This document shows positions 24,001-34,480 of a stretch of DNA of 64,000 nucleotides, in pieces; position 1 is the first letter of the stretch; each line of letters begins with the position of its first letter. The translations under genes were made by a program, and so were the position numbers. The notes beneath the pieces are model-generated. The model worked only from the letters and a program-made list of their open reading frames with translations, did not search any database and was not told where the DNA came from. This DNA is from Mytilus californianus (lineage: Eukaryota > Mollusca > Bivalvia > Mytilida > Mytilidae). The stretch spans positions 118,014,771 through 118,078,770 of the forward strand of contig NW_026262581.1 of assembly GCF_021869535.1 (NCBI RefSeq), in the 5' to 3' direction.

Positions 24001-24797
24001 TTCCAATATTTCACGGAGAAAAGGTTCAAATATACGAAGAGCAATTTGGATGCTTCAAATACAATGTTATAAAATTAACTCACTCTGTGGTTATCCACGA
24101 ATTGTGTCCAAGATGACGTTTGTCCTAAGAATGTTCTCCAGTACCGGTATGACCTTGCAATATTCAGTTTTAGATACGTGTGAGAGAGGGAAAGGTAGCG
24201 ACGATACGATGTTTTAACGTTCTTATAAGGTTAAAGATGAATAATCCTAGACTGGAACACATAAATAGATTAAGAATATAATCAAACGAACTATATAAAT
24301 TACGGAACGGTGTAACAGAATACTCCCCGTCTGATGTCTATCTGATATCACTATTCCATAATTTTTTTCGAATATGAATACAAGATTTACATAAATGAAT
24401 AAATCCCAATATAAATTGAATATATACAGGTGAAATGTCCACTATTGGTCGTGTGAGAAATATCAGATCTCAACGACGTTTCACTATAAAGGTTCCTGAA
24501 TAAGTACGTTCCACGGGAAACAGGGTTAGCACAGTTTCTTGTCCTTTAGAAGAAGGGTGTCTCGGACGACATTGTTGTGTTCTGTAGAAGGTTTCATTAC
24601 TACTGTATCGATTATGGGAACTGTTTTCTCCAACGTTGTTAGACAGCGATGACGATCGAAGATGGTCCTCCGGTAAGTATAACACGAGTTAGTAGTTGGT
24701 TGTCTTCCGAATTGGCGAAATGACACATCTTTGTGAGTATCAGACGAAATAAGGCGTTTCGTCATAACGTTCAATCCTGCAGATCTAGTCGCTCTAT
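24001..24797 (-). repeat. 797-bp tandem duplication, unit 2
   Basis: This copy is continuous with the upstream integrase frame at 24798 onwards, so it sits in the original context on its right. On its left it begins abruptly inside LTR sequence, which gives an extra ~327-bp LTR fragment (24001-24327) in the interior of the element. Confidence 0.92.
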
Positions 24798-25119
24798 CTG
24801 TAGAGTGGCGTCCTCCATATTTGATTTTGTCGTAGTAATGTCTAAGAAAAGGTGTTACTCGGTGACGATGTCCAGATAAGACTACTGGTTCCTTTTCACT
24901 AAAATTCAAGTCAGATTTGGCAATACTGCTTCCTCCTCGTAGTAGACGTTGCTCGTTCAATGGCAGATTGAGATTGGCAATAGGTCCTTCTTTCGGAATA
25001 GGTTTGTGAATGCTATTGATTTCCTCTCCATGAACTTTAGGTCCTGTTGATTTCGGAATGAAACTTTCTTTATCTATAGATTTTTCTATAGAAGTCACAG
25101 ATTCTGCTTTTAGTGACAC
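24526..25119 (-). pseudogene. BEL/Pao integrase remnant
   Basis: The 197-codon minus frame starts with a non-conserved S/K/E-rich stretch, then has NEQRLLRGGSSIAKSDL, FSEKEPVVLSG and HYYDKIKYGGRHSTD. This is the N-terminal zinc-binding region of BEL/Pao integrases. Where the family has its second zinc-ligand pair of cysteines, this copy reads HKDVSFRQF, so both cysteines are missing. No DDE catalytic core follows: the frame ends at LLKDKKLC. It joins the protease frame by a frameshift near 25115 and lacks the RT/RNase H that should come before it. It is non-functional. Confidence 0.8.
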
Positions 25120-26999
25120 GAGTGCTGTCTCTTGAGTTTACCAGATTTGGCACTGGATCCAGTACACTCAAGGAATTGTATGGAGTGCATTTTTGCAACC
25201 TTCACATCTGAATTTAAGTTTTGGTAGTTTTCTTCACCAACGATTGGATTTTCGTCCTTGACGGATATTTCCGGTCTTGAGGCGTTGAGAAGTTGTTCTG
25301 GTTTCGAGATTGAAACGTTAGTTATCTTTGTGTTGACTTCAAGCGTAACAGTTTGCTTGTCAATGTATGTATTTCCAATTATGACCCAACCAAGTTTCAA
25401 TTTTTGGGCAAATGGAGTTCTGGATGGTCCTAGGCGTTGTTCAAGGACGTGATGTGCCTCTATAAGGTCTCTTCCAATTAAGAGTAGAATTTGACAACGT
25501 TCCTCTATTGGTGGAATTCTTCCTCCGAGTTCTTTTAGATGAGGATGATGCATTGCTACTTCAGGAGTAGGAATTTCGTCTCGATTATTGGGAATATTAT
25601 TACATTCAATTAATGTAGGCAGATCAAATTGTACGTCATCATGTACAGATTTTATGACGAAATCTTTTCTTCTTTTCCCGGAAGTAGCTACTCTGCCGGA
25701 TCATGTTGTAAGAGAGCAGTTTTCAGGTTTTTCCTGAACGTTGAACAGACTGAAGAATTCAGGCGAGACAAGAGACCGGTTGCTTTGGTCGTCAACGATG
25801 GCGTACATCCGGATAATTTTGTCTGTCTTGTCCTTGTGGTACACATCCACAGGTACTATCTTGGCATAAGATTTCTCACTCTTATGTTCCTTGTGGATCT
25901 CTGTACAGGTTGAACTCACAGAGGTTAACTTTGTTTCAGCTGACTCTGTCTGCTCCCTGCCGTAGACTTGTGTTGGCTCCCCGCCGTAGGCTTGTCTGTG
26001 TGAGCTAAACTGAGAACTTTCAGATTGTTGTTGTCTAGTGATGTGAAGTGCAGTGGTATGTCGTTCACTTCCACACTCATTACAACTGATACTTGCATTG
26101 CAGTCCCGACTTCTGTGTGTGGTTGACTCACAACACTTGTAGCACACATTATTTTGTTTTAACAGTTCCTTGCGTTCCTCGATTGACTTGGCTCTGAACG
26201 CTCGGCATTCGTTCAAGGTATGCTTTGTCTTGTGTAGGATGCACATTACTTGTTGTTGGCTACTGTCTTCAGGTTGCTGTTCAACAGCCGTCTTATGGAC
26301 GTCAACTTTAGAATACGTCTGAGGTGTGAACCTTGGCGTAGCGGCTTTTGTATTAGGCGTGACTTTTGACCCAAAGATGAACCCAGGATCGTTCTTTATT
26401 TTGCTAATTTCCCTGATGAAGGCAGAGAATTCTGTGAAGGGTGGAAATGCAACTTCATATTTAGACTTGTATCTTGAAGCCCTTGTTATCCACTTTTCTT
26501 GGAGTGCGTATGGCAGTTTTTCCACAATAGGATTTATCCCCTTCGAAGAGTCGAAGTGAGCTAGCAAACATCCCAGCTTGGGATTTTCTTTGTGATACTC
26601 TATTTCTGAGATAATATCTGACAAATCGTACAGGAGTGAGTTGTCTTTATTTGTCAGAGTTGGAAAGTTGTCAAGTTTGTTGACGAGAGACGTCTGCAAC
26701 ATTATTGGAGCACCATATCGATCGTCCAGTCTTTCCCATAGTCTGTGTAGGCCTCTTGTTGGGTTGTTGGCATTTGATGCCCTTATACTCATGGCATGTT
26801 TGGCAGACTCTGGTCCAAGCCATTTAATAAGTAGGTCTATCTGTTCCAAGTCTGAAACTTGTAATTCGTCTATGACGCTTTTAAAACTGGCTTTCCATGT
26901 ATGAAATGATTCTGCCTGGTCGTTAAAGCTTGTAAGCCGGGAGAACAGCAGGTCATTGCGTAGGAGAAATCTGGTTATCTCTAACGTAGGATTGATTTG
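25110..26999 (-). pseudogene. BEL/Pao gag C-terminus plus aspartic protease, one internal stop
   Basis: One minus reading phase stays open from just after a TAA at 27000-27002 down to 25110, apart from a TGA at 25698-25700. It begins with a domain typical of BEL/Pao polyproteins (NPTLEITRF, then LLIKWLGPESAKHA; DUF1759-like). Next come a CCHC-type knuckle (C236-X2-C-X5-H-X4-C250 in the 382-codon frame from 26849) and a second C/H knuckle (CNECGSERHTTALH). The aspartic protease follows, with its active-site region at YAIVDDQSN (about residue 349). The same phase continues after the TGA as DFVIKSVHDDVQFDLPTLIE and then GRDLIEAHHVLEQRLG, expected in the second half of the protease/DUF1758 region. 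The frame from 26849 opens at TTG, so it is not a true start. Confidence 0.88.
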
Positions 27000-28010
27000 T
27001 TACAGGTGTGCAGAAGGGGTCTCTTCTATAACACCTTGTTTTTTGTGTGAGACAGGGATCTCTTCTATAACGCCTTGTTTTTGTTGTGAGACAGGGATCT
27101 TTGCTGAAACGCCCTGTTTTCCTATGCCAGTTACTGTTCCCAGATCTGGGATTATGGTAACTTCCGGTGACTTAGTATCGGAAGGCAAGACAGCAGATGT
27201 CTGTGACCGCAAGTTCAGTGCCACGGATGGCACGAACGCTGGTGCTTCATGACTCAGCTCAATCTTAACAGGAATTTGTTTTATCTTTTGGGGTACTGTT
27301 ACTTCCTGTACAGCAGATGGTACAGGATGTTTATTGACGAAATCTTGCACACGCCGGAAAGGGTCTTCTGTTTCGTCAGGGAGATCGCTATATGCTTGGC
27401 TGCCATCGTATTCCAGGTAACGAGCCTCGGCTTCTGCGGCTGCAGCTTCTCTTCGTGCTTCGAGAAGGTTTAACTTGGCTTTCAGCTCGACTTTTTCTCG
27501 GCTTACACGTGCGGCCTCCTGTTGCATCTGAGCCTTTCTGCGTATGGCCTCTTGTTCTAGTTGCACTTTTCTGTGTATTGCCTCTTGTTCCATCTCAGCC
27601 TTTGTACGCGTGGCTTCTTGTTCCATACGTGTGGCTTCCTGTTCAATTATAGCCTTTTTACGTGCGGCTTCTTGCTCCATTTCAGCCTTTTTGCGTGTGG
27701 CTTCTTGCTCCATTTCAGCCTTTTTGCGTGCAGCTTCTTGCTCCATTTCAGCCTTTTTGCGTGCTGCTTCCTGTTCCATTTCAGTTTGCCTGAACAGGGC
27801 TTGTTCCTCTAACATTGCCTCCTGTTGTAGGATAAGTGCTTGTTGTTCGACAAAGGATATTTTTGATTTAGCGGCCTCTGCTTTGGCACACTTCCTCCGT
27901 GCTAGGCTTGACATGTCAGACATGTTAGAGCTGCCGGTATGCGAGGTTTTCATACTCTTTGAGGTCTTTGTTTTAGTAGATTTAGCCTTGGTCAGGGAAT
28001 GCGATGTTCG
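27000..28010 (-). pseudogene. BEL/Pao gag, coiled-coil part, ends at premature stop
   Basis: The 317-codon frame from 27953 (the phase can be followed up to about 28005) is a long charged coiled coil. It has about eight copies of an 11-residue unit MEQEAARKKAE, encoded by a 33-bp tandem repeat at about 27590-27790. The end is rich in prolines and in a repeated KQGVIEE(I/T)P motif (27003-27110), which is also a small tandem repeat. The TAA at 27000-27002 is in phase with the next domain, and a single base change (CAA to TAA) would explain it. This protein would assemble virus-like particles in the cytoplasm. Confidence 0.82.
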
Positions 28011-28468
28011 TGCAATGTTTCTATTGCTAGGTCCACTTTGAACAGTCGAATATCCAACGTGAGATTACATGCGTCTATGTCCTTTAGACTGTCCAATGTT
28101 CTGGTCCTTTTCAGAAAGTTCATGTATTCATCTGTGAGCCTACGATAGTTAGTACAGGCTTTTACAAGTTTGTCCTGTGCTGTTAAGAGTTGCTGGAGCT
28201 CGTTAGGTGGCATGGTGACTTCCAATAACTGGGATTCTATATCAGACCAGAGGGTCTCTAGTTCCTGACATAACTTGTCACTTTTTTCTGTGAATGCTCC
28301 CTGGCCTTTTTCCGTGAGGTCACGTACTCGCCTAGTCTCGGGATTTTCCTCTACATTCGACGGATTGTCCACAGGCTGTCCAGCATCTTTTTTCAGCTCC
28401 GCTTCTGTTTGGAGTTTTGTTTCTTGACGCTCGGGGTCATCTTGGCGTTCTGCGTGATCAGAATCCAT
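27992..28468 (-). pseudogene. BEL/Pao gag, N-terminal part
   Basis: The 158-codon frame begins at an ATG (MDSDHAERQ) about 277 bases inside the 5' LTR, a suitable place for the gag start. It is acidic and helical with an LDSLKDIDACNLTLDIRLF segment. It stops at 27992 in a phase different from the coiled-coil frame that follows. The two phases overlap around 28003, so a one-base frameshift best explains the break. I cannot exclude programmed frameshifting, but the element has other obvious lesions. Confidence 0.8.
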
Positions 28469-28744
28469 GTTTCTTAATCAACTAACGGATAGTAAGATTA
28501 GAATAGACTGTTGCAAACGTTGGCGGTTTGCTGCCTGGTACACACAAGCTGTGTTGCGTAATGTTGTTGTAACAGTTGTAACGATACTACGCTGCAGTTC
28601 CTTGTCTGGATATGTGTAGACAGGTTGTCGTCAATTTACTGTACGTAAAGGGATGACGCGTTCTTGCAGGCAGGTTGTAGCTGTAGAACTGACGTGGAGT
28701 GGCGGTATCTGTGAGACACAACAGGCAAGTTGTAGACTTTTTAC

Positions 28745-29303
28745 TGTAATGGCCTGACCATTAAGTATAACCGACGATTGGGCTCAAGCAATAAGACTAT
28801 CAGGTGCTGACAATTTATTCTCAAACCAATCTAACAAATGGTAAAAAGCTGAAAATACAAATAAAATACAATTTTACAATGTGTTGAATTAATGTTATGA
28901 TAACGAAATGTCAAAAATAATTGATAGCACAGTCCGTTTAATGCGAGAAAATGTTGTACTTCCAAGAACGGTTAAATTTCCAATATTTCACGGAGAAAAG
29001 GTTCAAATATACGAAGAGCAATTTGAAGGCTTCAAATACAATGTTATAAAATTAACTCACTCTGTGGTTAGCCACGAATTGTGTCCAAGATGACGTTTGT
29101 TCTTAGAATGTTCTCCAGTACTGGTATGACCTTGCAATATTCAGTTTTAGATACGTGTGAGAGAGGGAAAGGTAGCGACGATACGATGTTTTAACGTTCT
29201 TATAAGGTTAAAGATGAATAATCCTCCTAGACTGGAACACATAAATAGATTAAGAATATAATCAAACGAACTATATAAATTACGGAACGGTGTAACAGAA
29301 TAC
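28745..29303 (-). repeat. BEL/Pao 5' LTR
   Basis: In element orientation this is the upstream LTR, starting TGTTACACCG (or six bases earlier, GTATTC) and ending GGCCATTACA at 28745. It differs from the 3' LTR at about five places, including one CCT insertion near 29222. I see no obvious TGG-type primer-binding site directly inside it; the internal sequence begins GTAAAAAGTCTACAACTTGC. The plus-strand 61-codon frame at 28908-29093 is the partner of 23134-23319. Confidence 0.9.
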
Positions 29304-29307
29304 ATAT

Positions 29308-29870
29308 AGTTTACAAAATCTGCATAGCGACAAATCCGGAAAACATACGTTCTCTCTGTTTACGTTTTTCTACTTATTTTAATTGTATATCACGTGGTAT
29401 AGATGTTTATTATGTATCTCGAACACGTGTATTTTATTCATTCTTGTGTGTTGGAATATTCTTAACTTATTTGGTAAGTTTTAAATTTAATGAAATATCT
29501 GTTTTGTTTTCTTTAACGATAACTTGTACACGCTACAGAATACTGAAAACTTGAAGCATTATGAGTATATATCAATCATTGATGACATTCTGATGGTAAG
29601 TTTAACATGATCAAAAACATGGATAAAGAATGAGTTTTTGTTGATACTTTGTATAAAGTATTGCCAATCGTTTCGTGTAAACAGAGAAACAGTACACATA
29701 AAACATAAATGAGAAACATAGTGTTGCTCTACGAGTATAATGTCTTAACTTTCACATAAACAGAGACACACACATATAACTACACAAAAACATGGTCACA
29801 AAACTTGCACACTCACTGTCACACAACTACTCAACCATGAGTACTTGCACACCTCTCCTATTGAATTACA
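29308..29870. other. Unassigned flank, possibly LINE 3' UTR on minus strand
   Basis: 29680-29870 is rich in ACACA and CACAC words and lies directly downstream, on the minus strand, of the LINE frame ending at 29881. It could be that element's 3' untranslated region. The rest shows nothing recognisable. Confidence 0.4.
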
Positions 29871-29880
29871 TTGCAGTTAA

Positions 29881-30800
29881 TTAGATATATTTGAATGTAT
29901 CTTTCAAAAAGTTACTACATTTTCTTTCTAAGAGTATACTATTTTCATACCATTCTAAGAATTCTAATTTAAAAACACTATATACATCTATGTACTTGTG
30001 TTTTAACTCTGATGCATAATTACTTTTGTAAACAGCAAATAAAACAATTGTTAACAACACATTAATATCAAAATATGAACTGTCTTGAATTTTGTATCCA
30101 AGTATTAAATTTTGCATTGATAAAATTTGTGTACCTATTTTTATTTTATCAAGTCGTACCCAACTTTAATCCAAAATTCTTGTAAAAATTCACACTCTTT
30201 AAAAAAATGATCATAGTTTTCTACTTGGTGACATATATGACATTGATTATCCTTCATTATTTTCCATTGATAAAGCAGTTGCTTACATTGTAATATATAA
30301 TTGACCAATTTCCACCTAAACATTTTTAGTTTGTTATCATTTAACTGGTGAAATGTAAAGTTTAATATATCATGTATATGATTTGAAGAATTTAGATTGA
30401 ATATTTTTTTTCCATTTTATGAAGCCAATAGGTGTGTCACTTTCTATACCTTTAATATAATTATATATATCTTTAGCTTTCAATTTTTTAATGCAAATTG
30501 ATTTGGCTTTGTTTTTTGCTTCTTAGTTAAGATTTCTGTCTATTTGAACTTTAGTTGAAATTGATTGATTTGATTTTAACATGATTTTCCATTCCTTTTT
30601 GATTGCAGATTTTAGTTTAGAAAGTTCTGCTATTCAGTTTGATTTTTCTTTCAATTTATTTAAGATTACTTTTTGGGAGATATTACCTTGTCTATCTATG
30701 ATATCATTAATAAAAAAATGTCACTTTCTATCCAGATTGGAAAAACAAGACTTTTACCATTTAATTTAATTGATTGATTACCCCAAATGAATTGCTGTCT
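29881..30800 (-). pseudogene. LINE ORF2 C-terminal fragment, minus strand
   Basis: The minus frames 30323-30141 and 30117-29881 read as the end of a non-LTR retrotransposon ORF2. The first has a zinc-finger-like CHICHQVENYDHFFKECEFL (C-X2-C ... H-X4-C) followed by FWIKVG. The second has NLILGYKIQDSSYFDINVLL and ends at TAA. Further upstream, in other phases, FIWGNQSIKLNGKSLVFPIW (about 30780-30720) fits the thumb/linker part. Stops and frameshifts break the gene and the RT core is gone. Best guess is a CR1/jockey-type clade. Confidence 0.72.
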
Positions 30801-30835
30801 TACACTTTATATATATCTTTAGCTTTTAGTTTTTC

Positions 30836-31735
30836 TGGTTGCATGTGATAAAATCTGGTAATAATTGTTTACTTAAAGATGTATATAGTTCAAACCTGCA
30901 ATTAACCAATGGATTTGCGAAAAAGATTGAACAGCTACTTGCTACATTAAATTTTTCACATGTTTGGGAAAATCATGATACTATTTCAAAAAGGCGTTTA
31001 TTATATGCACTTCATACCAAACTTAATGATAGATATCTGAATTATTGGAAAGAAAATATTTTTTGTGATGATAAATCATTGCACGGTAATAAGCTCAGAA
31101 CATATAGGCAGCTTAAAGAAAATTACAAATTGGAAACCTATTTATTGTTAAATATTGACAGAAAAGTAATAGGACATTTTGCCAAAATTCGCATAAGTAA
31201 TAGTGTTCTTAAAATTGAGCAAGGACGACACACTAAAACACCTGTAGAAGAAAGAATTTGTCCCTTGTGTCTTTTAGAAGTAGAAGATGAATTTCATTTC
31301 ACTATAATATGAACAAAACTAAATACAATTAGAAAACAATTATTTTCCAAAATTAGTGAAATAGTTCCCTCTTTTTTTAAATATGACTAATGAAGCAAGA
31401 TTTAAATTTTTGTATACCTGTGGTGAGACTGATATACTTAAAATTATTGTAAAATTCATAAGCACCATGTATAACTCTAGAAATGCTTTATTGAGTACTT
31501 AATAACTTTGTGGTACCACCTCCTCAGCAGAGATTATATACATTCATTTATTATTGTAACAATATTTTCTTTTAATAATGGAGGGGATATACAGTTATAT
31601 ATATATATATAATGTTTATAATGTGGTCAGATTTTGTTTGTATGTTTATGTTTGTCTTGGTAACAATCATATAATTTTGGATTTTAAACCAATAAAATTA
31701 TCTTATCTTATCTTATCTTATCTTACACTTTTGAA
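30836..31735 (+). pseudogene. LINE ORF2 C-terminal fragment plus 3' UTR, plus strand
   Basis: The 157-codon frame 30839-31312 ends with a CPLCLLEVEDEFHF zinc-finger-like motif (the closing cysteine lies beyond the premature stop: the next phase reads CTKLN). Continuing out of frame are a FKFLYTCGETDILKII stretch and NSRNALL, as at the end of LINE ORF2. The 3' UTR finishes in AATAAAATTATC followed by tandem TTATC units (31698-31725), the usual short-repeat tail. The fragment lies head to head with the minus-strand LINE; the joint is at about 30800-30838. It is a 5'-truncated, inactive copy. Confidence 0.75.
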
Positions 31736-31837
31736 ATTTAACCCCTTGCTTATCTTGGAACTATTATGTACTTTATACCAACTTTTTATACGACCGCAAA
31801 AATTAAAAATTTTTTGGTCGTATATTGGTATGACGTT

Positions 31838-31838
31838 G

Positions 31839-31873
<35 letters not shown>

Positions 31874-31905
31874 CGGCGTCGTCGTCCGGCGTCGTCCGAA
31901 GACAC
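31838..31905 (+). repeat. GTC/CGTCGT microsatellite
   Basis: A run of CGT triplets is interrupted by CCGG (CGTCCGGCGTCGTC). It produces poly-Ser (plus) and poly-Asp (minus) runs in the overlapping frames. It lies inside the left end of the composite repeat. Confidence 0.95.
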
Positions 31906-32689
31906 ATTGGTTTTCGCACTCTAACTTTAGTTTAAGTGAATGGATCTCCATGAAATTTCACCATAAGGTTCAATACCACAAAAGGAAGGTTGGGATTGAT
32001 TTTGGGGGTTATGGTACCAACAGTTAAGGAATTAGGGGCCAAAAAGGGGCCAAAAATAAGCATTTTTGTAACTTTCAGACAATAACTTGTGTGTAAGTGT
32101 ATGGATCTCTCTGACATTGTACCACAAGGTTCCATATCACAAAGGGAAGGCTGTAATTGATTTTGGGGGTAATTGCCTCAAAATTTTAGGAATTAGGGGC
32201 CAAAAAAGGGGCAAAAAACAAGCATTTTTCTAGTTTCATGACAATAACTTGTGTGTAAGTGTTTGGATATTTCTGAAATTGTACTACAAGGTTCCATATC
32301 ACAAAGGGAAAGCTGGAATTGAGTTTGGGGGTAATTGCCCTAAACGTTTGGGAATTGGGGGCCAAAAAGGGGCCAAAAATAAGCATTTTTCTAGTTTCCA
32401 GACAATAACTTGTGTTCAAGTGTATGGATCTCTCTGAAATTGTACTGCAAGGTACCATACCACAAAGGGAAGGCTGGGATTGAGTTTGGGGGTGATGAAT
32501 CATAAGGGGGTTCAAAAAATTGGGGGGGGGGGATTTTTTTTTTTTTTTTTTTTTCTTTTTTTCCTTTTTTTTTTTCTTTTAAAATTTTCCATTTTAAGTT
32601 GGTTATTTCTGATTTATATTTAAAAGCAAATAATAATGATATGGTAGGAGATACACACCAAACAGGATGTGTAAATTATTATATAATAA

Positions 32690-32912
32690 GTATTGTGCAA
32701 TAGCAAGAAATTTTCAATTGCACAGTATTGCACAATAGCAAGAAATCTTCAATTGCACAGTATTGCGCAATAGCAAGAAATCTTCAATTTAACAGTATTG
32801 CGCAATAGCAAGAAATATCCAATAGCACAATATTGCGCAATAGCAAGAAATTGTCAATTGTACAGTATTGCGCAATAGCAAGAAATATTCAATTGCACAG
32901 TATTGTGCAAAA
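32690..32912 (+). repeat. 35-bp minisatellite, ~6.4 units
   Basis: TTGCGCAA (or TTGTGCAA) anchors occur at 32693, 32728, 32763, 32798, 32833, 32868 and 32903, exactly 35 bases apart. Each unit contains the palindrome TATTGCGCAATA followed by GCAAGAAAT and CAATTGCACAG. Confidence 0.95.
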
Positions 32913-32976
32913 GAAGATACTTTGTATAAATTGCTTATTTCTTGATCAATTTCAATGGGGTTTTATTCTTGAATTC

Positions 32977-34480
32977 TTGGGGTTCTTTAATATGCTGAAT
33001 CTAACCGTGTATTAAGTTTTTGGATTTTGGGCCCCGTTTTTAAATTGGTCCACATTGAGGTCCAAAGGGTCCAAAATTAAACTTTGTTTGATTTCATCAA
33101 AAATTGAATTATTGGGGTTCTTTGATATGCCAAATCTAACCGTGTATTTAGATTTTTAATTTTGGGTCCCGTTTTTTAAATTTGTCTACATTAAGGTCCA
33201 AAGGGTCCAAAATTAAACTTAGTTTGATTTTAACAAAAATTGAATTCTTAGGGTTTTTTGATATGCTGAATCTAAACATGTGTTTAGATTTTTTATTATG
33301 GGCCCAGTTTTCAAGTTGGTCCAAGTTGGGGTCCAAAATTAAACTTTGTTTGATTTCAACAAAAATTGAATATATGGGGTTCTTTGATATGCTGAATCTA
33401 AACATGTATTTAGATTTTAGATTTTTGGCCCAGTTTTCAAGTTGGTCCAAATTGGGGTCCAAAATTAAACTTTGTTTGATTTCAACAAAAATTGAATATA
33501 TGGGGTTCTTTGATATGCTGAATCTTACCATGTATTTAGATTTTTTATTTGTGGGCCCGCTATCAAATTGGTTCATATTGAGGTCAAAAGGGTCCAAAAT
33601 TAAACTTTGTTTGATTTCATCAAAAATTGAATTATTGGGGTTCTTTGATATGCCAAATCTAACCGTGTATTTAGATTTTTAATTTTGGGTCCTGTTTTTT
33701 AAATTGGTCTACATTAAGGTCCAAAGGGTCCAAAATTAAACTTAGTTTGATTTTAACAAAAATTGAATTTTTGGGGTTCTTTGATATGCTGAATCTAAAC
33801 ATGTGTTTAGATTTTTGATTATGGGACCAGTTTTCAAGTTGGTCCAAGTTGGGGTCCAAAATTAAACTTTGTTTGATTTCAACAAAAATTGAATATATGG
33901 GGTTCTTTGATATGCTGAATCTAAACATGTATTTAGATTTTAGATTTTTGGCCCAGTTTTCAAGATGGTCCAAATTGGAGTCCAAAATTAAACTTTGTTT
34001 GATTTCAACAAAAATTGAATATATGGGGTTCTTTGATATGCTGAATCTTACCATGTATTTAGATTTTTTATTTGTGGGCCCGCTATCAAATTGGTTCATA
34101 TTGAGGTCAAAAGGGTCCAAAATTAAACTTTGTTTGATTTCATCAAAAATTGAATTATTGGGGTTCTTTGATATGCCAAATCTAACTGTGTTTTTAGATT
34201 TTTAATTTAGGGTCCCGTTTTTTAAATTTGTCTACATTAAGGTCCAAAGGGTCCAAAATTAAACTTAGTTTGATTTTAACAAAAATTGAATTCTTCGGGT
34301 ACTTTGATATGCTGAATCTAAACATGTGTTTAGATTTTTGATTATGGGACCAGTTTTCAAGTTTGTCCAAGTTGGGGTCCAAAATTAAACTTTGTTTGAT
34401 TTCAACAAAAATTGAATATATGGGGTTCTTTGATATGCTGAATCTAACCATGTATTTTGATTTTGGACATTGGACCATAA
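32977..34480 (+). repeat. ~130-bp tandem block with 523-bp higher-order unit
   Basis: GGGGTTCTTTGATATGC anchors recur at 32977, 33112, 33248, 33374, 33500, 33635, 33771, 33897, 34023, 34158, 34294 and 34420. The spacings are 135-136-126-126, repeated, so four monomers form a 523-bp higher-order unit present twice in full and once in part. The 126-bp monomers keep long frames open on both strands by periodicity alone. Confidence 0.92.

Larger units (their letters stand above)
22971..29303 (-). mobile_element. BEL/Pao LTR retrotransposon, defective, minus strand
   Basis: Nearly identical ~555-bp LTRs lie at 22971-23526 and 28745-29303. Minus-strand gag, protease and integrase remnants lie between them in BEL/Pao order. 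The reverse transcriptase and RNase H expected between protease and integrase are absent: only about 350 codons separate the protease core from the integrase zinc-binding region. The 3' end carries a 797-bp tandem duplication. ATAT flanks both sides (22967-22970 and 29304-29307) if the LTR starts GTATTC; if the canonical TG...CA ends are used, no target-site duplication is visible. High LTR identity implies a recent insertion, so the defective interior was probably mobilised by an intact relative or was damaged quickly. Confidence 0.9.

Noticed and set aside
27249..28041. Plus-strand frames of 83-165 codons rich in Cys, Phe and Leu
   Set aside because: They are antisense shadows of the gag coiled-coil repeat.
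31578..32027. 149-codon plus frame with a poly-Ser run and its poly-Asp minus shadow
   Set aside because: The runs are the GTC microsatellite; the rest is LINE 3' UTR and composite-repeat sequence.
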